A stretch of 64,000 nt of DNA from the NCBI GenBank assembly GCA_039889035.1, contig JBDQQY010000001.1:62001-126000 (forward strand), given 5' to 3'. Every line of letters begins with the position of its first letter. Position 1 is the first letter of the stretch. The translations under genes and the position numbers were made by a program. Source of the stretch: Plantactinospora sp039889035 (lineage in GTDB: Bacteria; Actinomycetota; Actinomycetes; Mycobacteriales; Micromonosporaceae). This document shows, piece by piece, positions 8,449 through 15,577 of the stretch. The notes below the pieces were generated by a model. The model had not been told where the DNA came from, ran no database searches, and was given only the letters and a program-made list of their open reading frames with translations.

Positions 8449-9681
8449 GTGAACGAAGATCATGATGGTCGACCATGGGCTCGATGGCGGCGTGCGACGA
8501 GAACCATCATCGCGACGGCGGCGATATCCACCGGAATCGCCGCGCTCGCCATTGGAGTCACGGTGGGCGCGGCTGCCGCAGGGGTCAGTCCGGCCGAGCG
8601 TGGCCCGCTGAACGCCGTGCTCGCCGCCCCGGCGGTCTCCAGCGTCGCCGCAGGTTACGCGCAGACCTGTGCGATCGGCACCGACGGGACGCTCTGGTGC
8701 TGGGGCGGCAACTACAGCGGCCAGCTCGGTGACGGCACCACCACGAGCCGGAACGCCCCGATGCGGATCGGCACCGCCACCACCTGGGCCAGTATCGACG
8801 CCGGCCACAGCTACACCTGTGCAACGCAGACGGACGGGACGCTGTGGTGCTGGGGCCGCAACTTCGACGGCCAGCTCGGCGACGGCACCACCACGAACCG
8901 GAACACCCCGGTACGCGTCGGCACCGCCACCACCTGGGCCAGGGTCAGTGCCGGCAGCAACCACACCTGCGCCACCCGGACCGACGGCACCCTGTGGTGC
9001 TGGGGCCGCAACCGTAACGGCGAGCTGGGTGTCGGCGCCTCCGTCTCCAGCACGACCACCCCGATGCAGGTCGGCACGGCGACCAACTGGGCGAGCGTCA
9101 CGACCGGCTACGGGCATAGCTGCGCCGTCCGCACCGACGGCACCCTGTGGTGCTGGGGCGACAGCTCGAGTGGCCAGCTCGGTCTCGGCACCCTGAGCTA
9201 CCGGACGACTCCGACCCAGGTCGGCACCTCGACGTGGACCGGCGTGACGGCCGGGTACACCTTCACCTGCGCGGTCCGCGCCGATGGCACCCTCTGGTGC
9301 TGGGGTGAGAACGGGTACGGACAGCTCGGGGTCACCGGCCCCTACCGGACCAGCCCGATCCAGGTCGGCACCGCCACCAGCTGGGCCCGGGTCAACACGA
9401 GCAACGACGCGCCGTGCGCGGTCCGCACCGACGGCAGCCTGTGGTGCTGGGGCAACAACACGGCAGGACAGCTCGGCGACGGCACCACCACCCACCGGAA
9501 CATCCCCACCCGGGTCGGCACCGCCACCACCTGGGCCAGCGGCGTTGTCGGCAGCTATCACAGCTGCGCGGTCCGCACCGACGGCAGCCTGTGGTGCTGG
9601 GGCAACAACACGTCGGGACAGCTCGGCGACGGCACCACCACCCAGCGGTCGACCCCGGCGCAGCTCACCCTGCCGGGCTGA
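8449..9681 (+). CDS. Exported RCC1-like seven-repeat (beta-propeller) protein
   Basis: The protein (410 residues) begins with a basic stretch and a hydrophobic export signal (IIATAAISTGIAALAIGVTVGAAAAG in two parts, roughly residues 20-46). It then has seven copies of a unit of about 50 residues whose core is CA-x-x-TDGTLWCWG-x-N-x-x-GQLGDGTT. This is the RCC1/BNR-type repeat, and seven units would close one seven-bladed propeller. Every repeat carries two cysteines in the same places, suggesting intra-blade disulfides after export. The GTG start is preceded by AGGGAGA. The function is unknown; exported RCC1-like proteins probably bind a ligand or surface. It is a single-gene unit, closed by a perfect hairpin. 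Confidence 0.88.
   Translation: MNEDHDGRPWARWRRATRTIIATAAISTGIAALAIGVTVGAAAAGVSPAERGPLNAVLAAPAVSSVAAGYAQTCAIGTDGTLWCWGGNYSGQLGDGTTTSRNAPMRIGTATTWASIDAGHSYTCATQTDGTLWCWGRNFDGQLGDGTTTNRNTPVRVGTATTWARVSAGSNHTCATRTDGTLWCWGRNRNGELGVGASVSSTTTPMQVGTATNWASVTTGYGHSCAVRTDGTLWCWGDSSSGQLGLGTLSYRTTPTQVGTSTWTGVTAGYTFTCAVRADGTLWCWGENGYGQLGVTGPYRTSPIQVGTATSWARVNTSNDAPCAVRTDGSLWCWGNNTAGQLGDGTTTHRNIPTRVGTATTWASGVVGSYHSCAVRTDGSLWCWGNNTSGQLGDGTTTQRSTPAQLTLPG
9415..9648 (+). repeat. Near-identical DNA repeats inside the RCC1-like gene
   Basis: About 84 bases starting at 9415 recur starting at 9565 with only three differences. These encode the cores of the sixth and seventh propeller repeats. The earlier repeats are much more diverged at DNA level, so this last pair reflects a recent duplication or gene conversion. 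Confidence 0.75.
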
Positions 9682-9702
9682 CCGTAACCACCGGGCTTCG
9701 AC

Positions 9703-9760
9703 GCCATGCCGTCGACCTGTACCGCTGCCCCGCAGGCGGCGAGCAGGTCGACGGCATGGC
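9703..9760. terminator. Perfect 17-bp inverted repeat between convergent genes
   Basis: The arms GCCATGCCGTCGACCTG (9703-9719) and CAGGTCGACGGCATGGC (9744-9760) are exact reverse complements around a 24-base loop that itself can fold. Lying between the ends of two convergent genes, it is best read as a bidirectional terminator, although it lacks a T-run. Confidence 0.65.
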
Positions 9761-9773
9761 CGTGCAGCGGTCG

Positions 9774-10124
9774 TCACGCTGCCGGCGGGGTGGCGGGCAG
9801 GAGCAGTGCGGCGATGTCGTCGAGGCGGACGACGACGAGCGCGCCCACCAGGGCCAGCGGCACGGACAGCACCGCGGTCCGGACCGTCATCAGGTGCGGC
9901 ACGAGGGCGAGGCCGACGGAGACCGCCGCCAGCGCGGTCGCCACCCCGAGAATCGCGCCGCCGGAGGCGTTCGTGACCCGGTCGAGGACGAGTTTGGTGA
10001 GCCAGGCCGCCAACACCGGAAGCGCGCCCGCGATCGGCGCGAGCAGCACGTACACCGCCAGGTTCGCGCGGCCGGCCCGCCAGACCACCGCGACGGCCCG
10101 GGCGGCCCGGGCGATGCTGATCAT
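9774..10124 (-). CDS. Short membrane protein resembling the start of an ABC-exporter membrane domain
   Basis: This 116-residue frame has three or four hydrophobic segments. Its first half (RAGRANLAVYVLLAPIAGALP, then AAWLTKLVLDRVT) closely recalls the first two helices of actinobacterial ABC exporters that fuse membrane and ATPase domains. No ATPase domain follows in any frame, and the frame ends within about 30 bases of the hairpin. It is probably a degraded remnant of a full exporter, though a small independent membrane protein cannot be excluded. Confidence 0.55.
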   Translation of the reverse strand: MISIARAARAVAVVWRAGRANLAVYVLLAPIAGALPVLAAWLTKLVLDRVTNASGGAILGVATALAAVSVGLALVPHLMTVRTAVLSVPLALVGALVVVRLDDIAALLLPATPPAA

Positions 10125-10217
10125 CGGGCGAGGGTACGGACGCCACCTCCAAGAGCAGCTACAGCGCTGGCACAGGTGGTGGTCGAGCCGGCGCCAGGAA
10201 TGCGGCTGCTGAACGGC

Positions 10218-10991
10218 TCAGCCCTGGTACGGCGGGGCCACGCCCCAGCCCCAACGCGGTACCGGTGCCTCCCGGATCGGGTCCGCATCGGGTTGCGAGT
10301 TCTGTAGCGCCAGCCGGGTACCCCACTCCAGGTAGCCGGTGAAGGCCGCGCGGAACTCCGGATCCTCCGGGAGCCCGACCTCGTCGGCGGCGTCCGTCAT
10401 CAGGGTGACCCACCGTCGGCGTTGCGCCTCGCTGATCGCCCGGCCGAGGTGTTTGCCGAGCATGTGGCGGTAGCCGCCGCGCCCCTCGGTGTAGCTGGTC
10501 GGTCCCCCGAAGACCTCGGCGAGCCACAGCGCGACATATCGGGGGTGCTCGGGGTCCATCCGCGCGAACATCGGCGCGAGCAGTTCGTCGGCGCGGACCG
10601 ACCGGTAGAAGGCGTCACACAACTTCACGAACGCGTGCGTGCCGCCGGCCCACTCGAACAGGGTCGGCGGGGCGGACGAGGCGGCGCCGCCGGAACCGGT
10701 GACTGCGGTGCCGGTGTAGTGCCGCATCTCCTCGATGTCCTCGACGTACGGCCTGATCTCGGCGAGGAACCCCGGAAACAGCGGGCCGCCCCGGAACCCA
10801 CCCAGGTGGTCGTCCCTCGACGTCCACCTGATCCGCAGCAGGTAGCAGGCGGAATCGTCCAGGCAGCGGCTCAGCTCGTAGTCCACGCACTGCGGCGCCG
10901 TACGCAAGATCTCGGCGGCCCGTTCGTACGCCGCCTCGAAACCACCCACCCGCTCCGGTGGTACGCGGTACCTGATGTACTCGATCACCAT
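10218..10991 (-). CDS. Antibiotic-biosynthesis-monooxygenase / group II truncated hemoglobin fusion
   Basis: The protein has 257 residues. Residues 1-95 form an ABM-type ferredoxin-like domain (MVIEYIRYRV, FEAAYERAAEIL, CVDYELSRCLDD). A Gly/Ser/Ala linker near 98-108 leads to a truncated-hemoglobin domain. In it, Tyr129 (DAFYRSV) fits the B10 distal residue, VFGGPTSYTEGRGG is the conserved E-F region, His181 (MLGKHLGRAI) the proximal heme ligand, and Trp194 (RRRWVTLM) the G8 tryptophan of group II globins. Such fusions are known in actinobacteria, where an oxygen or NO-binding globin is thought to feed the monooxygenase. The ATG at 10991 starts exactly at the ABM domain. An HxlR regulator is divergent. 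Confidence 0.88.
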   Translation of the reverse strand: MVIEYIRYRVPPERVGGFEAAYERAAEILRTAPQCVDYELSRCLDDSACYLLRIRWTSRDDHLGGFRGGPLFPGFLAEIRPYVEDIEEMRHYTGTAVTGSGGAASSAPPTLFEWAGGTHAFVKLCDAFYRSVRADELLAPMFARMDPEHPRYVALWLAEVFGGPTSYTEGRGGYRHMLGKHLGRAISEAQRRRWVTLMTDAADEVGLPEDPEFRAAFTGYLEWGTRLALQNSQPDADPIREAPVPRWGWGVAPPYQG

Positions 10992-11024
10992 GAACAGAGC
11001 CCAGCATCCGGAACAGGAAAGGAC

Positions 11025-11050
11025 AAGTACGCACCATTCGGTGCGTACTT
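11025..11050. promoter_or_regulatory. Perfect 26-bp palindrome, likely HxlR operator
   Basis: AAGTACGCACC (11025-11035) and GGTGCGTACTT (11040-11050) are exact reverse complements separated by ATTC. GTAC-containing dyads of this size are typical of HxlR-family operators. It lies in the gap between the divergent globin fusion and the HxlR gene and overlaps the proposed GTG start of the regulator, so it could control both genes. Confidence 0.75.
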
Positions 11051-11406
11051 CGACGGGGTCCTCGGCGCGCAAGCAATACGGCTGCCCGGTGGAACTCGCC
11101 GTCGATGTCATCGGCGCCAAATGGCGACCGGTGATCCTCGCCCACCTCAAGGAGGGCGTGCACCGGTACGGCGAGCTACGCCGTCGCATGCCCGGGGTGA
11201 GCGAGAAGATGCTGACCCAGCGGCTACGCGAGCTGGAGGCCGACGGACTCGTGGCCCGCGACGACCACGGCACGAGCCCGCCACACGTCGAGTACCGGCT
11301 GACCGAGGAGGGCCTCAGCCTGGCACCTGTGCTCCAGGCGCTGTACGACTGGGGGATCGCGCGGGCCGCGCGTACGGGCGCAGCCGTCGGAGAACCGGCG
11401 CAGTAG
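11041..11406 (+). CDS. HxlR-family transcriptional regulator
   Basis: The gene encodes a winged helix protein of about 121 residues with the HxlR signature: CPVELAVDVIGAKWRPVILAHLKEGVHRYGELRRRMPGVSEKMLTQRLRELEADGLV in consecutive segments, and a conserved early Cys. HxlR proteins often sense electrophiles or redox state through that cysteine. The start is uncertain. GTG at 11041 gives a typical family length and leaves the palindrome in non-coding DNA, so I prefer it. An in-frame ATG at 10990 overlaps the start codon of the divergent gene. Divergence from the globin fusion implies control of that gene. Confidence 0.85.
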   Translation: MRTSTGSSARKQYGCPVELAVDVIGAKWRPVILAHLKEGVHRYGELRRRMPGVSEKMLTQRLRELEADGLVARDDHGTSPPHVEYRLTEEGLSLAPVLQALYDWGIARAARTGAAVGEPAQ

Positions 11407-11504
11407 CGGCCGAGCCCCTCCTGGCTCTGCCGGTGCCGTGGCCGCCGCCGGGAGGGCCGAGAAGGTCCTCCGGCTCCAACTACGGCTCTGGCTCTGACTC
11501 TGGT

Positions 11505-14456
11505 TCACCGGGAGCCGGCCGTCCCGGCGAGCAGCTCGGCGACGGCGGACGCGGTCGCCGGATGCGTGTCCAGCAGCAACGCCTCCTCGCTCGACCGTGC
11601 CCCGGCCGAAGGCGACCCCGCCGGGTGCCAGTCGGCATCGCAGCCGAGCAGCTCGGCAACGGCGTCGCAGGCGGCCGGGTGGTCACGCAGCAACCCGACC
11701 GCAGGCCCGCAGAATGACACCGGGTTGCCCGCCACCCCGGCGGCCGGCACCCCCGGGTCGGGCGCGGGCGCGTCGGCCGACCACGGCGGCACCCAGGCGT
11801 CGAGCGCGGCGAGACCGGCCGGGAACGTCCGGCCCGCCTCCCGGACCAGCAGCGGAACGAGTTCCCGCGCCTGCTCCCGCAACGTCGTGATCAGCTTGGG
11901 CAGCCAGGGCAGCAGCACCGGATCCGGCAGGCGGGCGAACGCCTCGGAGATCACCTCCACGACGAACGGGGCCAGCGACGGCACCGGCTCCAGCGCCTGC
12001 ACGAAGCCGCTCAGATAGTGCGGGAACGCGGGCACGACGAGCGGATTCGTCAACAGCTCGACGCAGCGCGACCGGAGCTGCGCCACGGTGAGCAGCCCCA
12101 GTTGGGACTGGGCCGCCCAGAGCAGCGCCACCTTCGCCGGAGCCTCCGGGTGCGACTGCCGCACCGCCAGTTCGAGCTGGGCACGGTCGCAGCCGAGGGA
12201 GAGCGCCAGGCTCTCCATGGAGAAGAGGAAGCCGAGCATCGCACCGACCTGACGTACGCCGGTCTCGTCGTCCACGAACGCGGTCGGCAGCAGCGTGCAG
12301 TAGTGCGCGTACCCGGTGGTGACGAAGGACTCGCACCAGGCCGGCAGCTCCGGCTCGGTGTTCCGGTAGTGCGCCAGCAGCCGGCGGATCCGGCGCAGCA
12401 CCTCGGGCGCGTCGTCCACGGTCCGCTCGGCGGAGAGCAGTTCGACCGCCCGCCCACCGAGTTCGTCGACGAACCGCCGGCTGGGCAGGAACAGGATCGC
12501 GTCCTCCACCGCCGCGAGCGCGGCCGCGGCGGTCGCGTCCGGCGCCCAGACCGCGCGGCGCAACCGCTTCTCCAGTACCTGCTCGACGGTGATGCCCTCG
12601 TAGCCCAGCTCGATCACCGCGCGCTGGTGCCGGCCCAGGCCCAGATCCCAGCTCTCCTGGATGGAGCGTTCACCGAGCCGCCGCTCCCCCATGATCGGGC
12701 GGACGACTCCGTCCGGGAGCAGCCGGTGCAGCACCCAGAGCAGATCCGAGCAGGGCGCCAGCTCCGGACGGGCGGTCAGGTCGAGCAGGGCCCGCTGGAT
12801 GGTACGGGTCTCCAGGGCGAGCCCCAACGGCGCCAGCCGGTCGAAGACGTCCCGGGCCAACGGCGGCAGGGCGTCGTATCCCACCTGGCCGATCCGGTCG
12901 CCGCCGAGCAGGATGTCGCAGAGCCGGCGTACGTCCCGCCGGCCGGGAACCACGTCCTTCTCGATGCAGGTGACCGCCGCGTCCGCGAAGTCGTACGGGG
13001 TGGGCCGGGCCCGGTTGCGGAGCCCGGCCAGCAGGATCGAGGTCTCGAAGACCGCGATCGCGTCGGCGGTGCTGGCCAGGTAACCGTTGCGGCGGGCCAG
13101 CCGCACGATGTCGACGCACCAGCCGAGCAGTTCCGCCTCGTCGACCTCGTCCAGCACCGGTGGTCGGGACAGGAACCCGGAGAGCCGGTCGGTGACCGGC
13201 GCCGGTGCCGCCGGTGCCGGAACCTGCTTCTTCGCCCTGCCCCGCTTGCGGCCCGCCGGCTGCCCGGCCAGTTGGTACGGCGTGACGCCGCCCCGGCCGA
13301 CCGCCTTGGTCCAGCCGGCCTGGGCGATCGACACCGACCCGGGGGCGAGGTCGAACTGCCGCTCGATCGCCGAGTGGCTGGACGGGATGAGCCCGTACAG
13401 CCAGCGGGTGCCGGTGCGTGGGCTGATCTCCCAGTCGGGTGTGCCGGGTGCGGTGCCGAACTCCTCGACCGAGCTGGCCGCGTGGAAGGCGCCGCAGACG
13501 TACAGGCAGCGCGACCGGTCGACGCCGGTGGCCGCCATGTGCTGGCGCATCCGGGTCCACATGTAGCGCTCGCGGTCCTCGTCACGGTCGTCGTGACCGG
13601 GGCCGGCCGGGGGACGCAGTCGGCGGAACAGGCTACCGATCAAGACCATCACCTGCCGGTACGTGTCGTAGTCGGCGTCGGCGAGCGGCTGCTCCACGTA
13701 CTGGTCCCACCACTCGGACCAGTGCCGCACCTTGCCGTGGTGCAGCAGGTACGACCGGAGTTCGGCGAACCGGGGGCGCAGGTCGCCGATGCCGATCCCG
13801 ACCGCCTCGCCGTGCAGGGCCGCCTCCTCCGGCGGCTGCCCACCGGCATCGTCCGGGGCGGCGTCGGTGTCGGCGGGCGCCGGGCCGGCGTCGGGTGCCG
13901 GATCGGACGACTCGGTGGGCGTCCACTGGAAGACGTGGTCCGCCGACCGGTCCACCAGGACCAGTTCGACGTCCGGGTTGTCCAGCGCGTACGCGATGGC
14001 CTGGTATTCCGCCGACGCCTCGCTGATCGGGGCGACGATGTTGAGCGGTGCCCAGGCCGGCGGGAAGCCGTCGAGTTCGGACGCGAACGCCTGCAACGCC
14101 ACCGGCAGCCGGCAGTTGCGCAACTCCTCCAGCAGCGGTCGCAGGTCCTCGCACAACTCCAGGTAGATCACCGCGGGCTGCTTCTCCCGCAGCCGTCGGG
14201 CCATCGCCAGTGCGGAGGCGGGTGAGTGGTGGCAGACCGGAAAGATCTCCAACTCCTCCCCCAGCGCCCGGTCGACGTCGTCGACGATGCCGGTGAGGAT
14301 GTCGGCCACCGCGTCCGGACCACCGGCGAACGCGGTCGCCGCGCCCTCTAGCTGCGAGCGCAGCGGGGCGAACGTGCCCGCCGACCGGTCCGGCCGCTCG
14401 GGAACCCCGGCGCCGGGACGTTCGCCGCCGGGGCTGATGGCAGGGTGGCCGCTCAC
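11505..14456 (-). CDS. DUF5682 family protein of the MoxR-VWA-SWIM operon
   Basis: At 983 residues, this is the last gene of the five-gene operon. It matches DUF5682 (YehM-like) by memory of the family: FPVCHHSPASALAMARRL (His pair at 76-77), LELCEDLRPLLEEL (about 99-112) and CLYVCGAFHAASS (GxxH at about 322-325). Early His, a Glu-rich strand and a late GxxH recall the EreA/ChaN/TraB hydrolase fold. That is my inference, not an established assignment. An Asp/Pro/Ala-rich insert lies near residues 180-210. The C-terminal 600 residues look helical and may be a scaffold. The ATG overlaps the stop of the ATPase gene (ATGA). No signal peptide is visible, so it is cytoplasmic. Confidence 0.85.
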   Translation of the reverse strand: MSGHPAISPGGERPGAGVPERPDRSAGTFAPLRSQLEGAATAFAGGPDAVADILTGIVDDVDRALGEELEIFPVCHHSPASALAMARRLREKQPAVIYLELCEDLRPLLEELRNCRLPVALQAFASELDGFPPAWAPLNIVAPISEASAEYQAIAYALDNPDVELVLVDRSADHVFQWTPTESSDPAPDAGPAPADTDAAPDDAGGQPPEEAALHGEAVGIGIGDLRPRFAELRSYLLHHGKVRHWSEWWDQYVEQPLADADYDTYRQVMVLIGSLFRRLRPPAGPGHDDRDEDRERYMWTRMRQHMAATGVDRSRCLYVCGAFHAASSVEEFGTAPGTPDWEISPRTGTRWLYGLIPSSHSAIERQFDLAPGSVSIAQAGWTKAVGRGGVTPYQLAGQPAGRKRGRAKKQVPAPAAPAPVTDRLSGFLSRPPVLDEVDEAELLGWCVDIVRLARRNGYLASTADAIAVFETSILLAGLRNRARPTPYDFADAAVTCIEKDVVPGRRDVRRLCDILLGGDRIGQVGYDALPPLARDVFDRLAPLGLALETRTIQRALLDLTARPELAPCSDLLWVLHRLLPDGVVRPIMGERRLGERSIQESWDLGLGRHQRAVIELGYEGITVEQVLEKRLRRAVWAPDATAAAALAAVEDAILFLPSRRFVDELGGRAVELLSAERTVDDAPEVLRRIRRLLAHYRNTEPELPAWCESFVTTGYAHYCTLLPTAFVDDETGVRQVGAMLGFLFSMESLALSLGCDRAQLELAVRQSHPEAPAKVALLWAAQSQLGLLTVAQLRSRCVELLTNPLVVPAFPHYLSGFVQALEPVPSLAPFVVEVISEAFARLPDPVLLPWLPKLITTLREQARELVPLLVREAGRTFPAGLAALDAWVPPWSADAPAPDPGVPAAGVAGNPVSFCGPAVGLLRDHPAACDAVAELLGCDADWHPAGSPSAGARSSEEALLLDTHPATASAVAELLAGTAGSR

Positions 14457-15565
14457 GACAGCGTGGCGATCGCCTCACGACCGCCCTGGAGGAACTCCGG
14501 CCACGACCCGCCGTCGGCCTTGCTGCGCGGCTCGACCACACCGTGCCAGTACTTGTTCAGGATCGCCAGGTCCTCCGGGGTGCGCCGGGCCAGCGAGCCG
14601 ACCAGCGAGCCGGCCAGCGTCGCGGCCCGGAGGGTACGGTCGCCGAAGAACTGACTGTGCAGGATCGCGTCCTCCAGTACCCCGATCTGTTCGGCGGTGG
14701 AGAGCGCCGACTCCAGCTTCTCGTCGTCGCTGCCGGCCGCGGCTGCCGCCGCCCGCAGGTCCGCGAAGCTCTGCAACAGAATGTCCAGCAGCGTCGGCGG
14801 CACGTCCAGTTCGATCCGGTGCCGGCGCAGCAGTTCGGTGGTGCGGAACCGGACGATCTCGGCCTCGCTGCGCTTGTTCGTCACCACCGGGATGCGGACG
14901 AAGTTGAACCGGCGCTTGAGTGCCGAGGAGAGGTCGTTCACGCCCCGGTCCCGGCTGTTCGCGGTGGCGATGATCGAGAAGCCCGGCTGGGCGAAGACGA
15001 TGTTGTCGTCGTCGAGCTCGGGAATGGAGACGTACTTCTCGGAGAGGATGGAGATCAGCGCATCCTGCACGTCGCTGGTCGACCGGGTCAGCTCCTCGAA
15101 CCGTCCGATCACGCCCTGCTCCATCGCCGTCATGATCGGCGACGGGATCATCGACTCCCGGGACTGGCCCCGGGCGATCACCATCGAGACGTTCCACGAG
15201 TATTTGATGTGGTCCTCGGTGGTGCCGGCGGTGCCCTGCACCACCAGGGTCGAATTGCGGCAGATGGCGGCGGCGAGCAGCTCGGCGAGCCAGCTCTTGC
15301 CGGTGCCGGGGTCGCCGATCAGCAGCAGCCCCCGGTCCGACGCGAGGGTCACGATGCTGCGCTCGACGAAACTCCGGTCGCCGAACCACTTCTGCGAGAT
15401 CTCCCGGTCGAGGCCGTCGGCCCGCTCGGAGCCGAGCACGAAGAGCCGGACCATCCGCGGGCTGAGTCTCCAGGAGAACGGCTTCGGGCCGTCGTCGACC
15501 GACTCCAGCCAGTCGAGTTCCTCGGCGTACTTCACCTCGGCGGGGGCACGCAACATGTCGGTCAT
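14453..15565 (-). CDS. MoxR-type AAA+ ATPase (YehL-like)
   Basis: This 370-residue ATPase has Walker A GDPGTGKS at 84-91, a Walker-B-like VIGRFEEL near 152-159, sensor 1 SIIATANSRD and an arginine-finger region LSSALKRRFNF. Its order and length fit the YehL branch of MoxR ATPases. These act with a VWA partner to remodel or insert cofactors in client proteins. The Walker B region is unusual because the hydrophobic-D-E core is replaced by FEEL. It begins 12 bases after the VWA gene and overlaps the DUF5682 gene, so all three should be co-expressed in fixed ratio. Confidence 0.9.
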   Translation of the reverse strand: MTDMLRAPAEVKYAEELDWLESVDDGPKPFSWRLSPRMVRLFVLGSERADGLDREISQKWFGDRSFVERSIVTLASDRGLLLIGDPGTGKSWLAELLAAAICRNSTLVVQGTAGTTEDHIKYSWNVSMVIARGQSRESMIPSPIMTAMEQGVIGRFEELTRSTSDVQDALISILSEKYVSIPELDDDNIVFAQPGFSIIATANSRDRGVNDLSSALKRRFNFVRIPVVTNKRSEAEIVRFRTTELLRRHRIELDVPPTLLDILLQSFADLRAAAAAAGSDDEKLESALSTAEQIGVLEDAILHSQFFGDRTLRAATLAGSLVGSLARRTPEDLAILNKYWHGVVEPRSKADGGSWPEFLQGGREAIATLS

Positions 15566-15577
15566 TCGGTGGGTCTC

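Noticed and set aside
11470..11518. CCGGCTCC / GGAGCCGG-like hairpin at the end of the DUF5682 gene
   Set aside because: Only about seven pairs over a 30-base loop, and it overlaps coding sequence, so a terminator is not supported.
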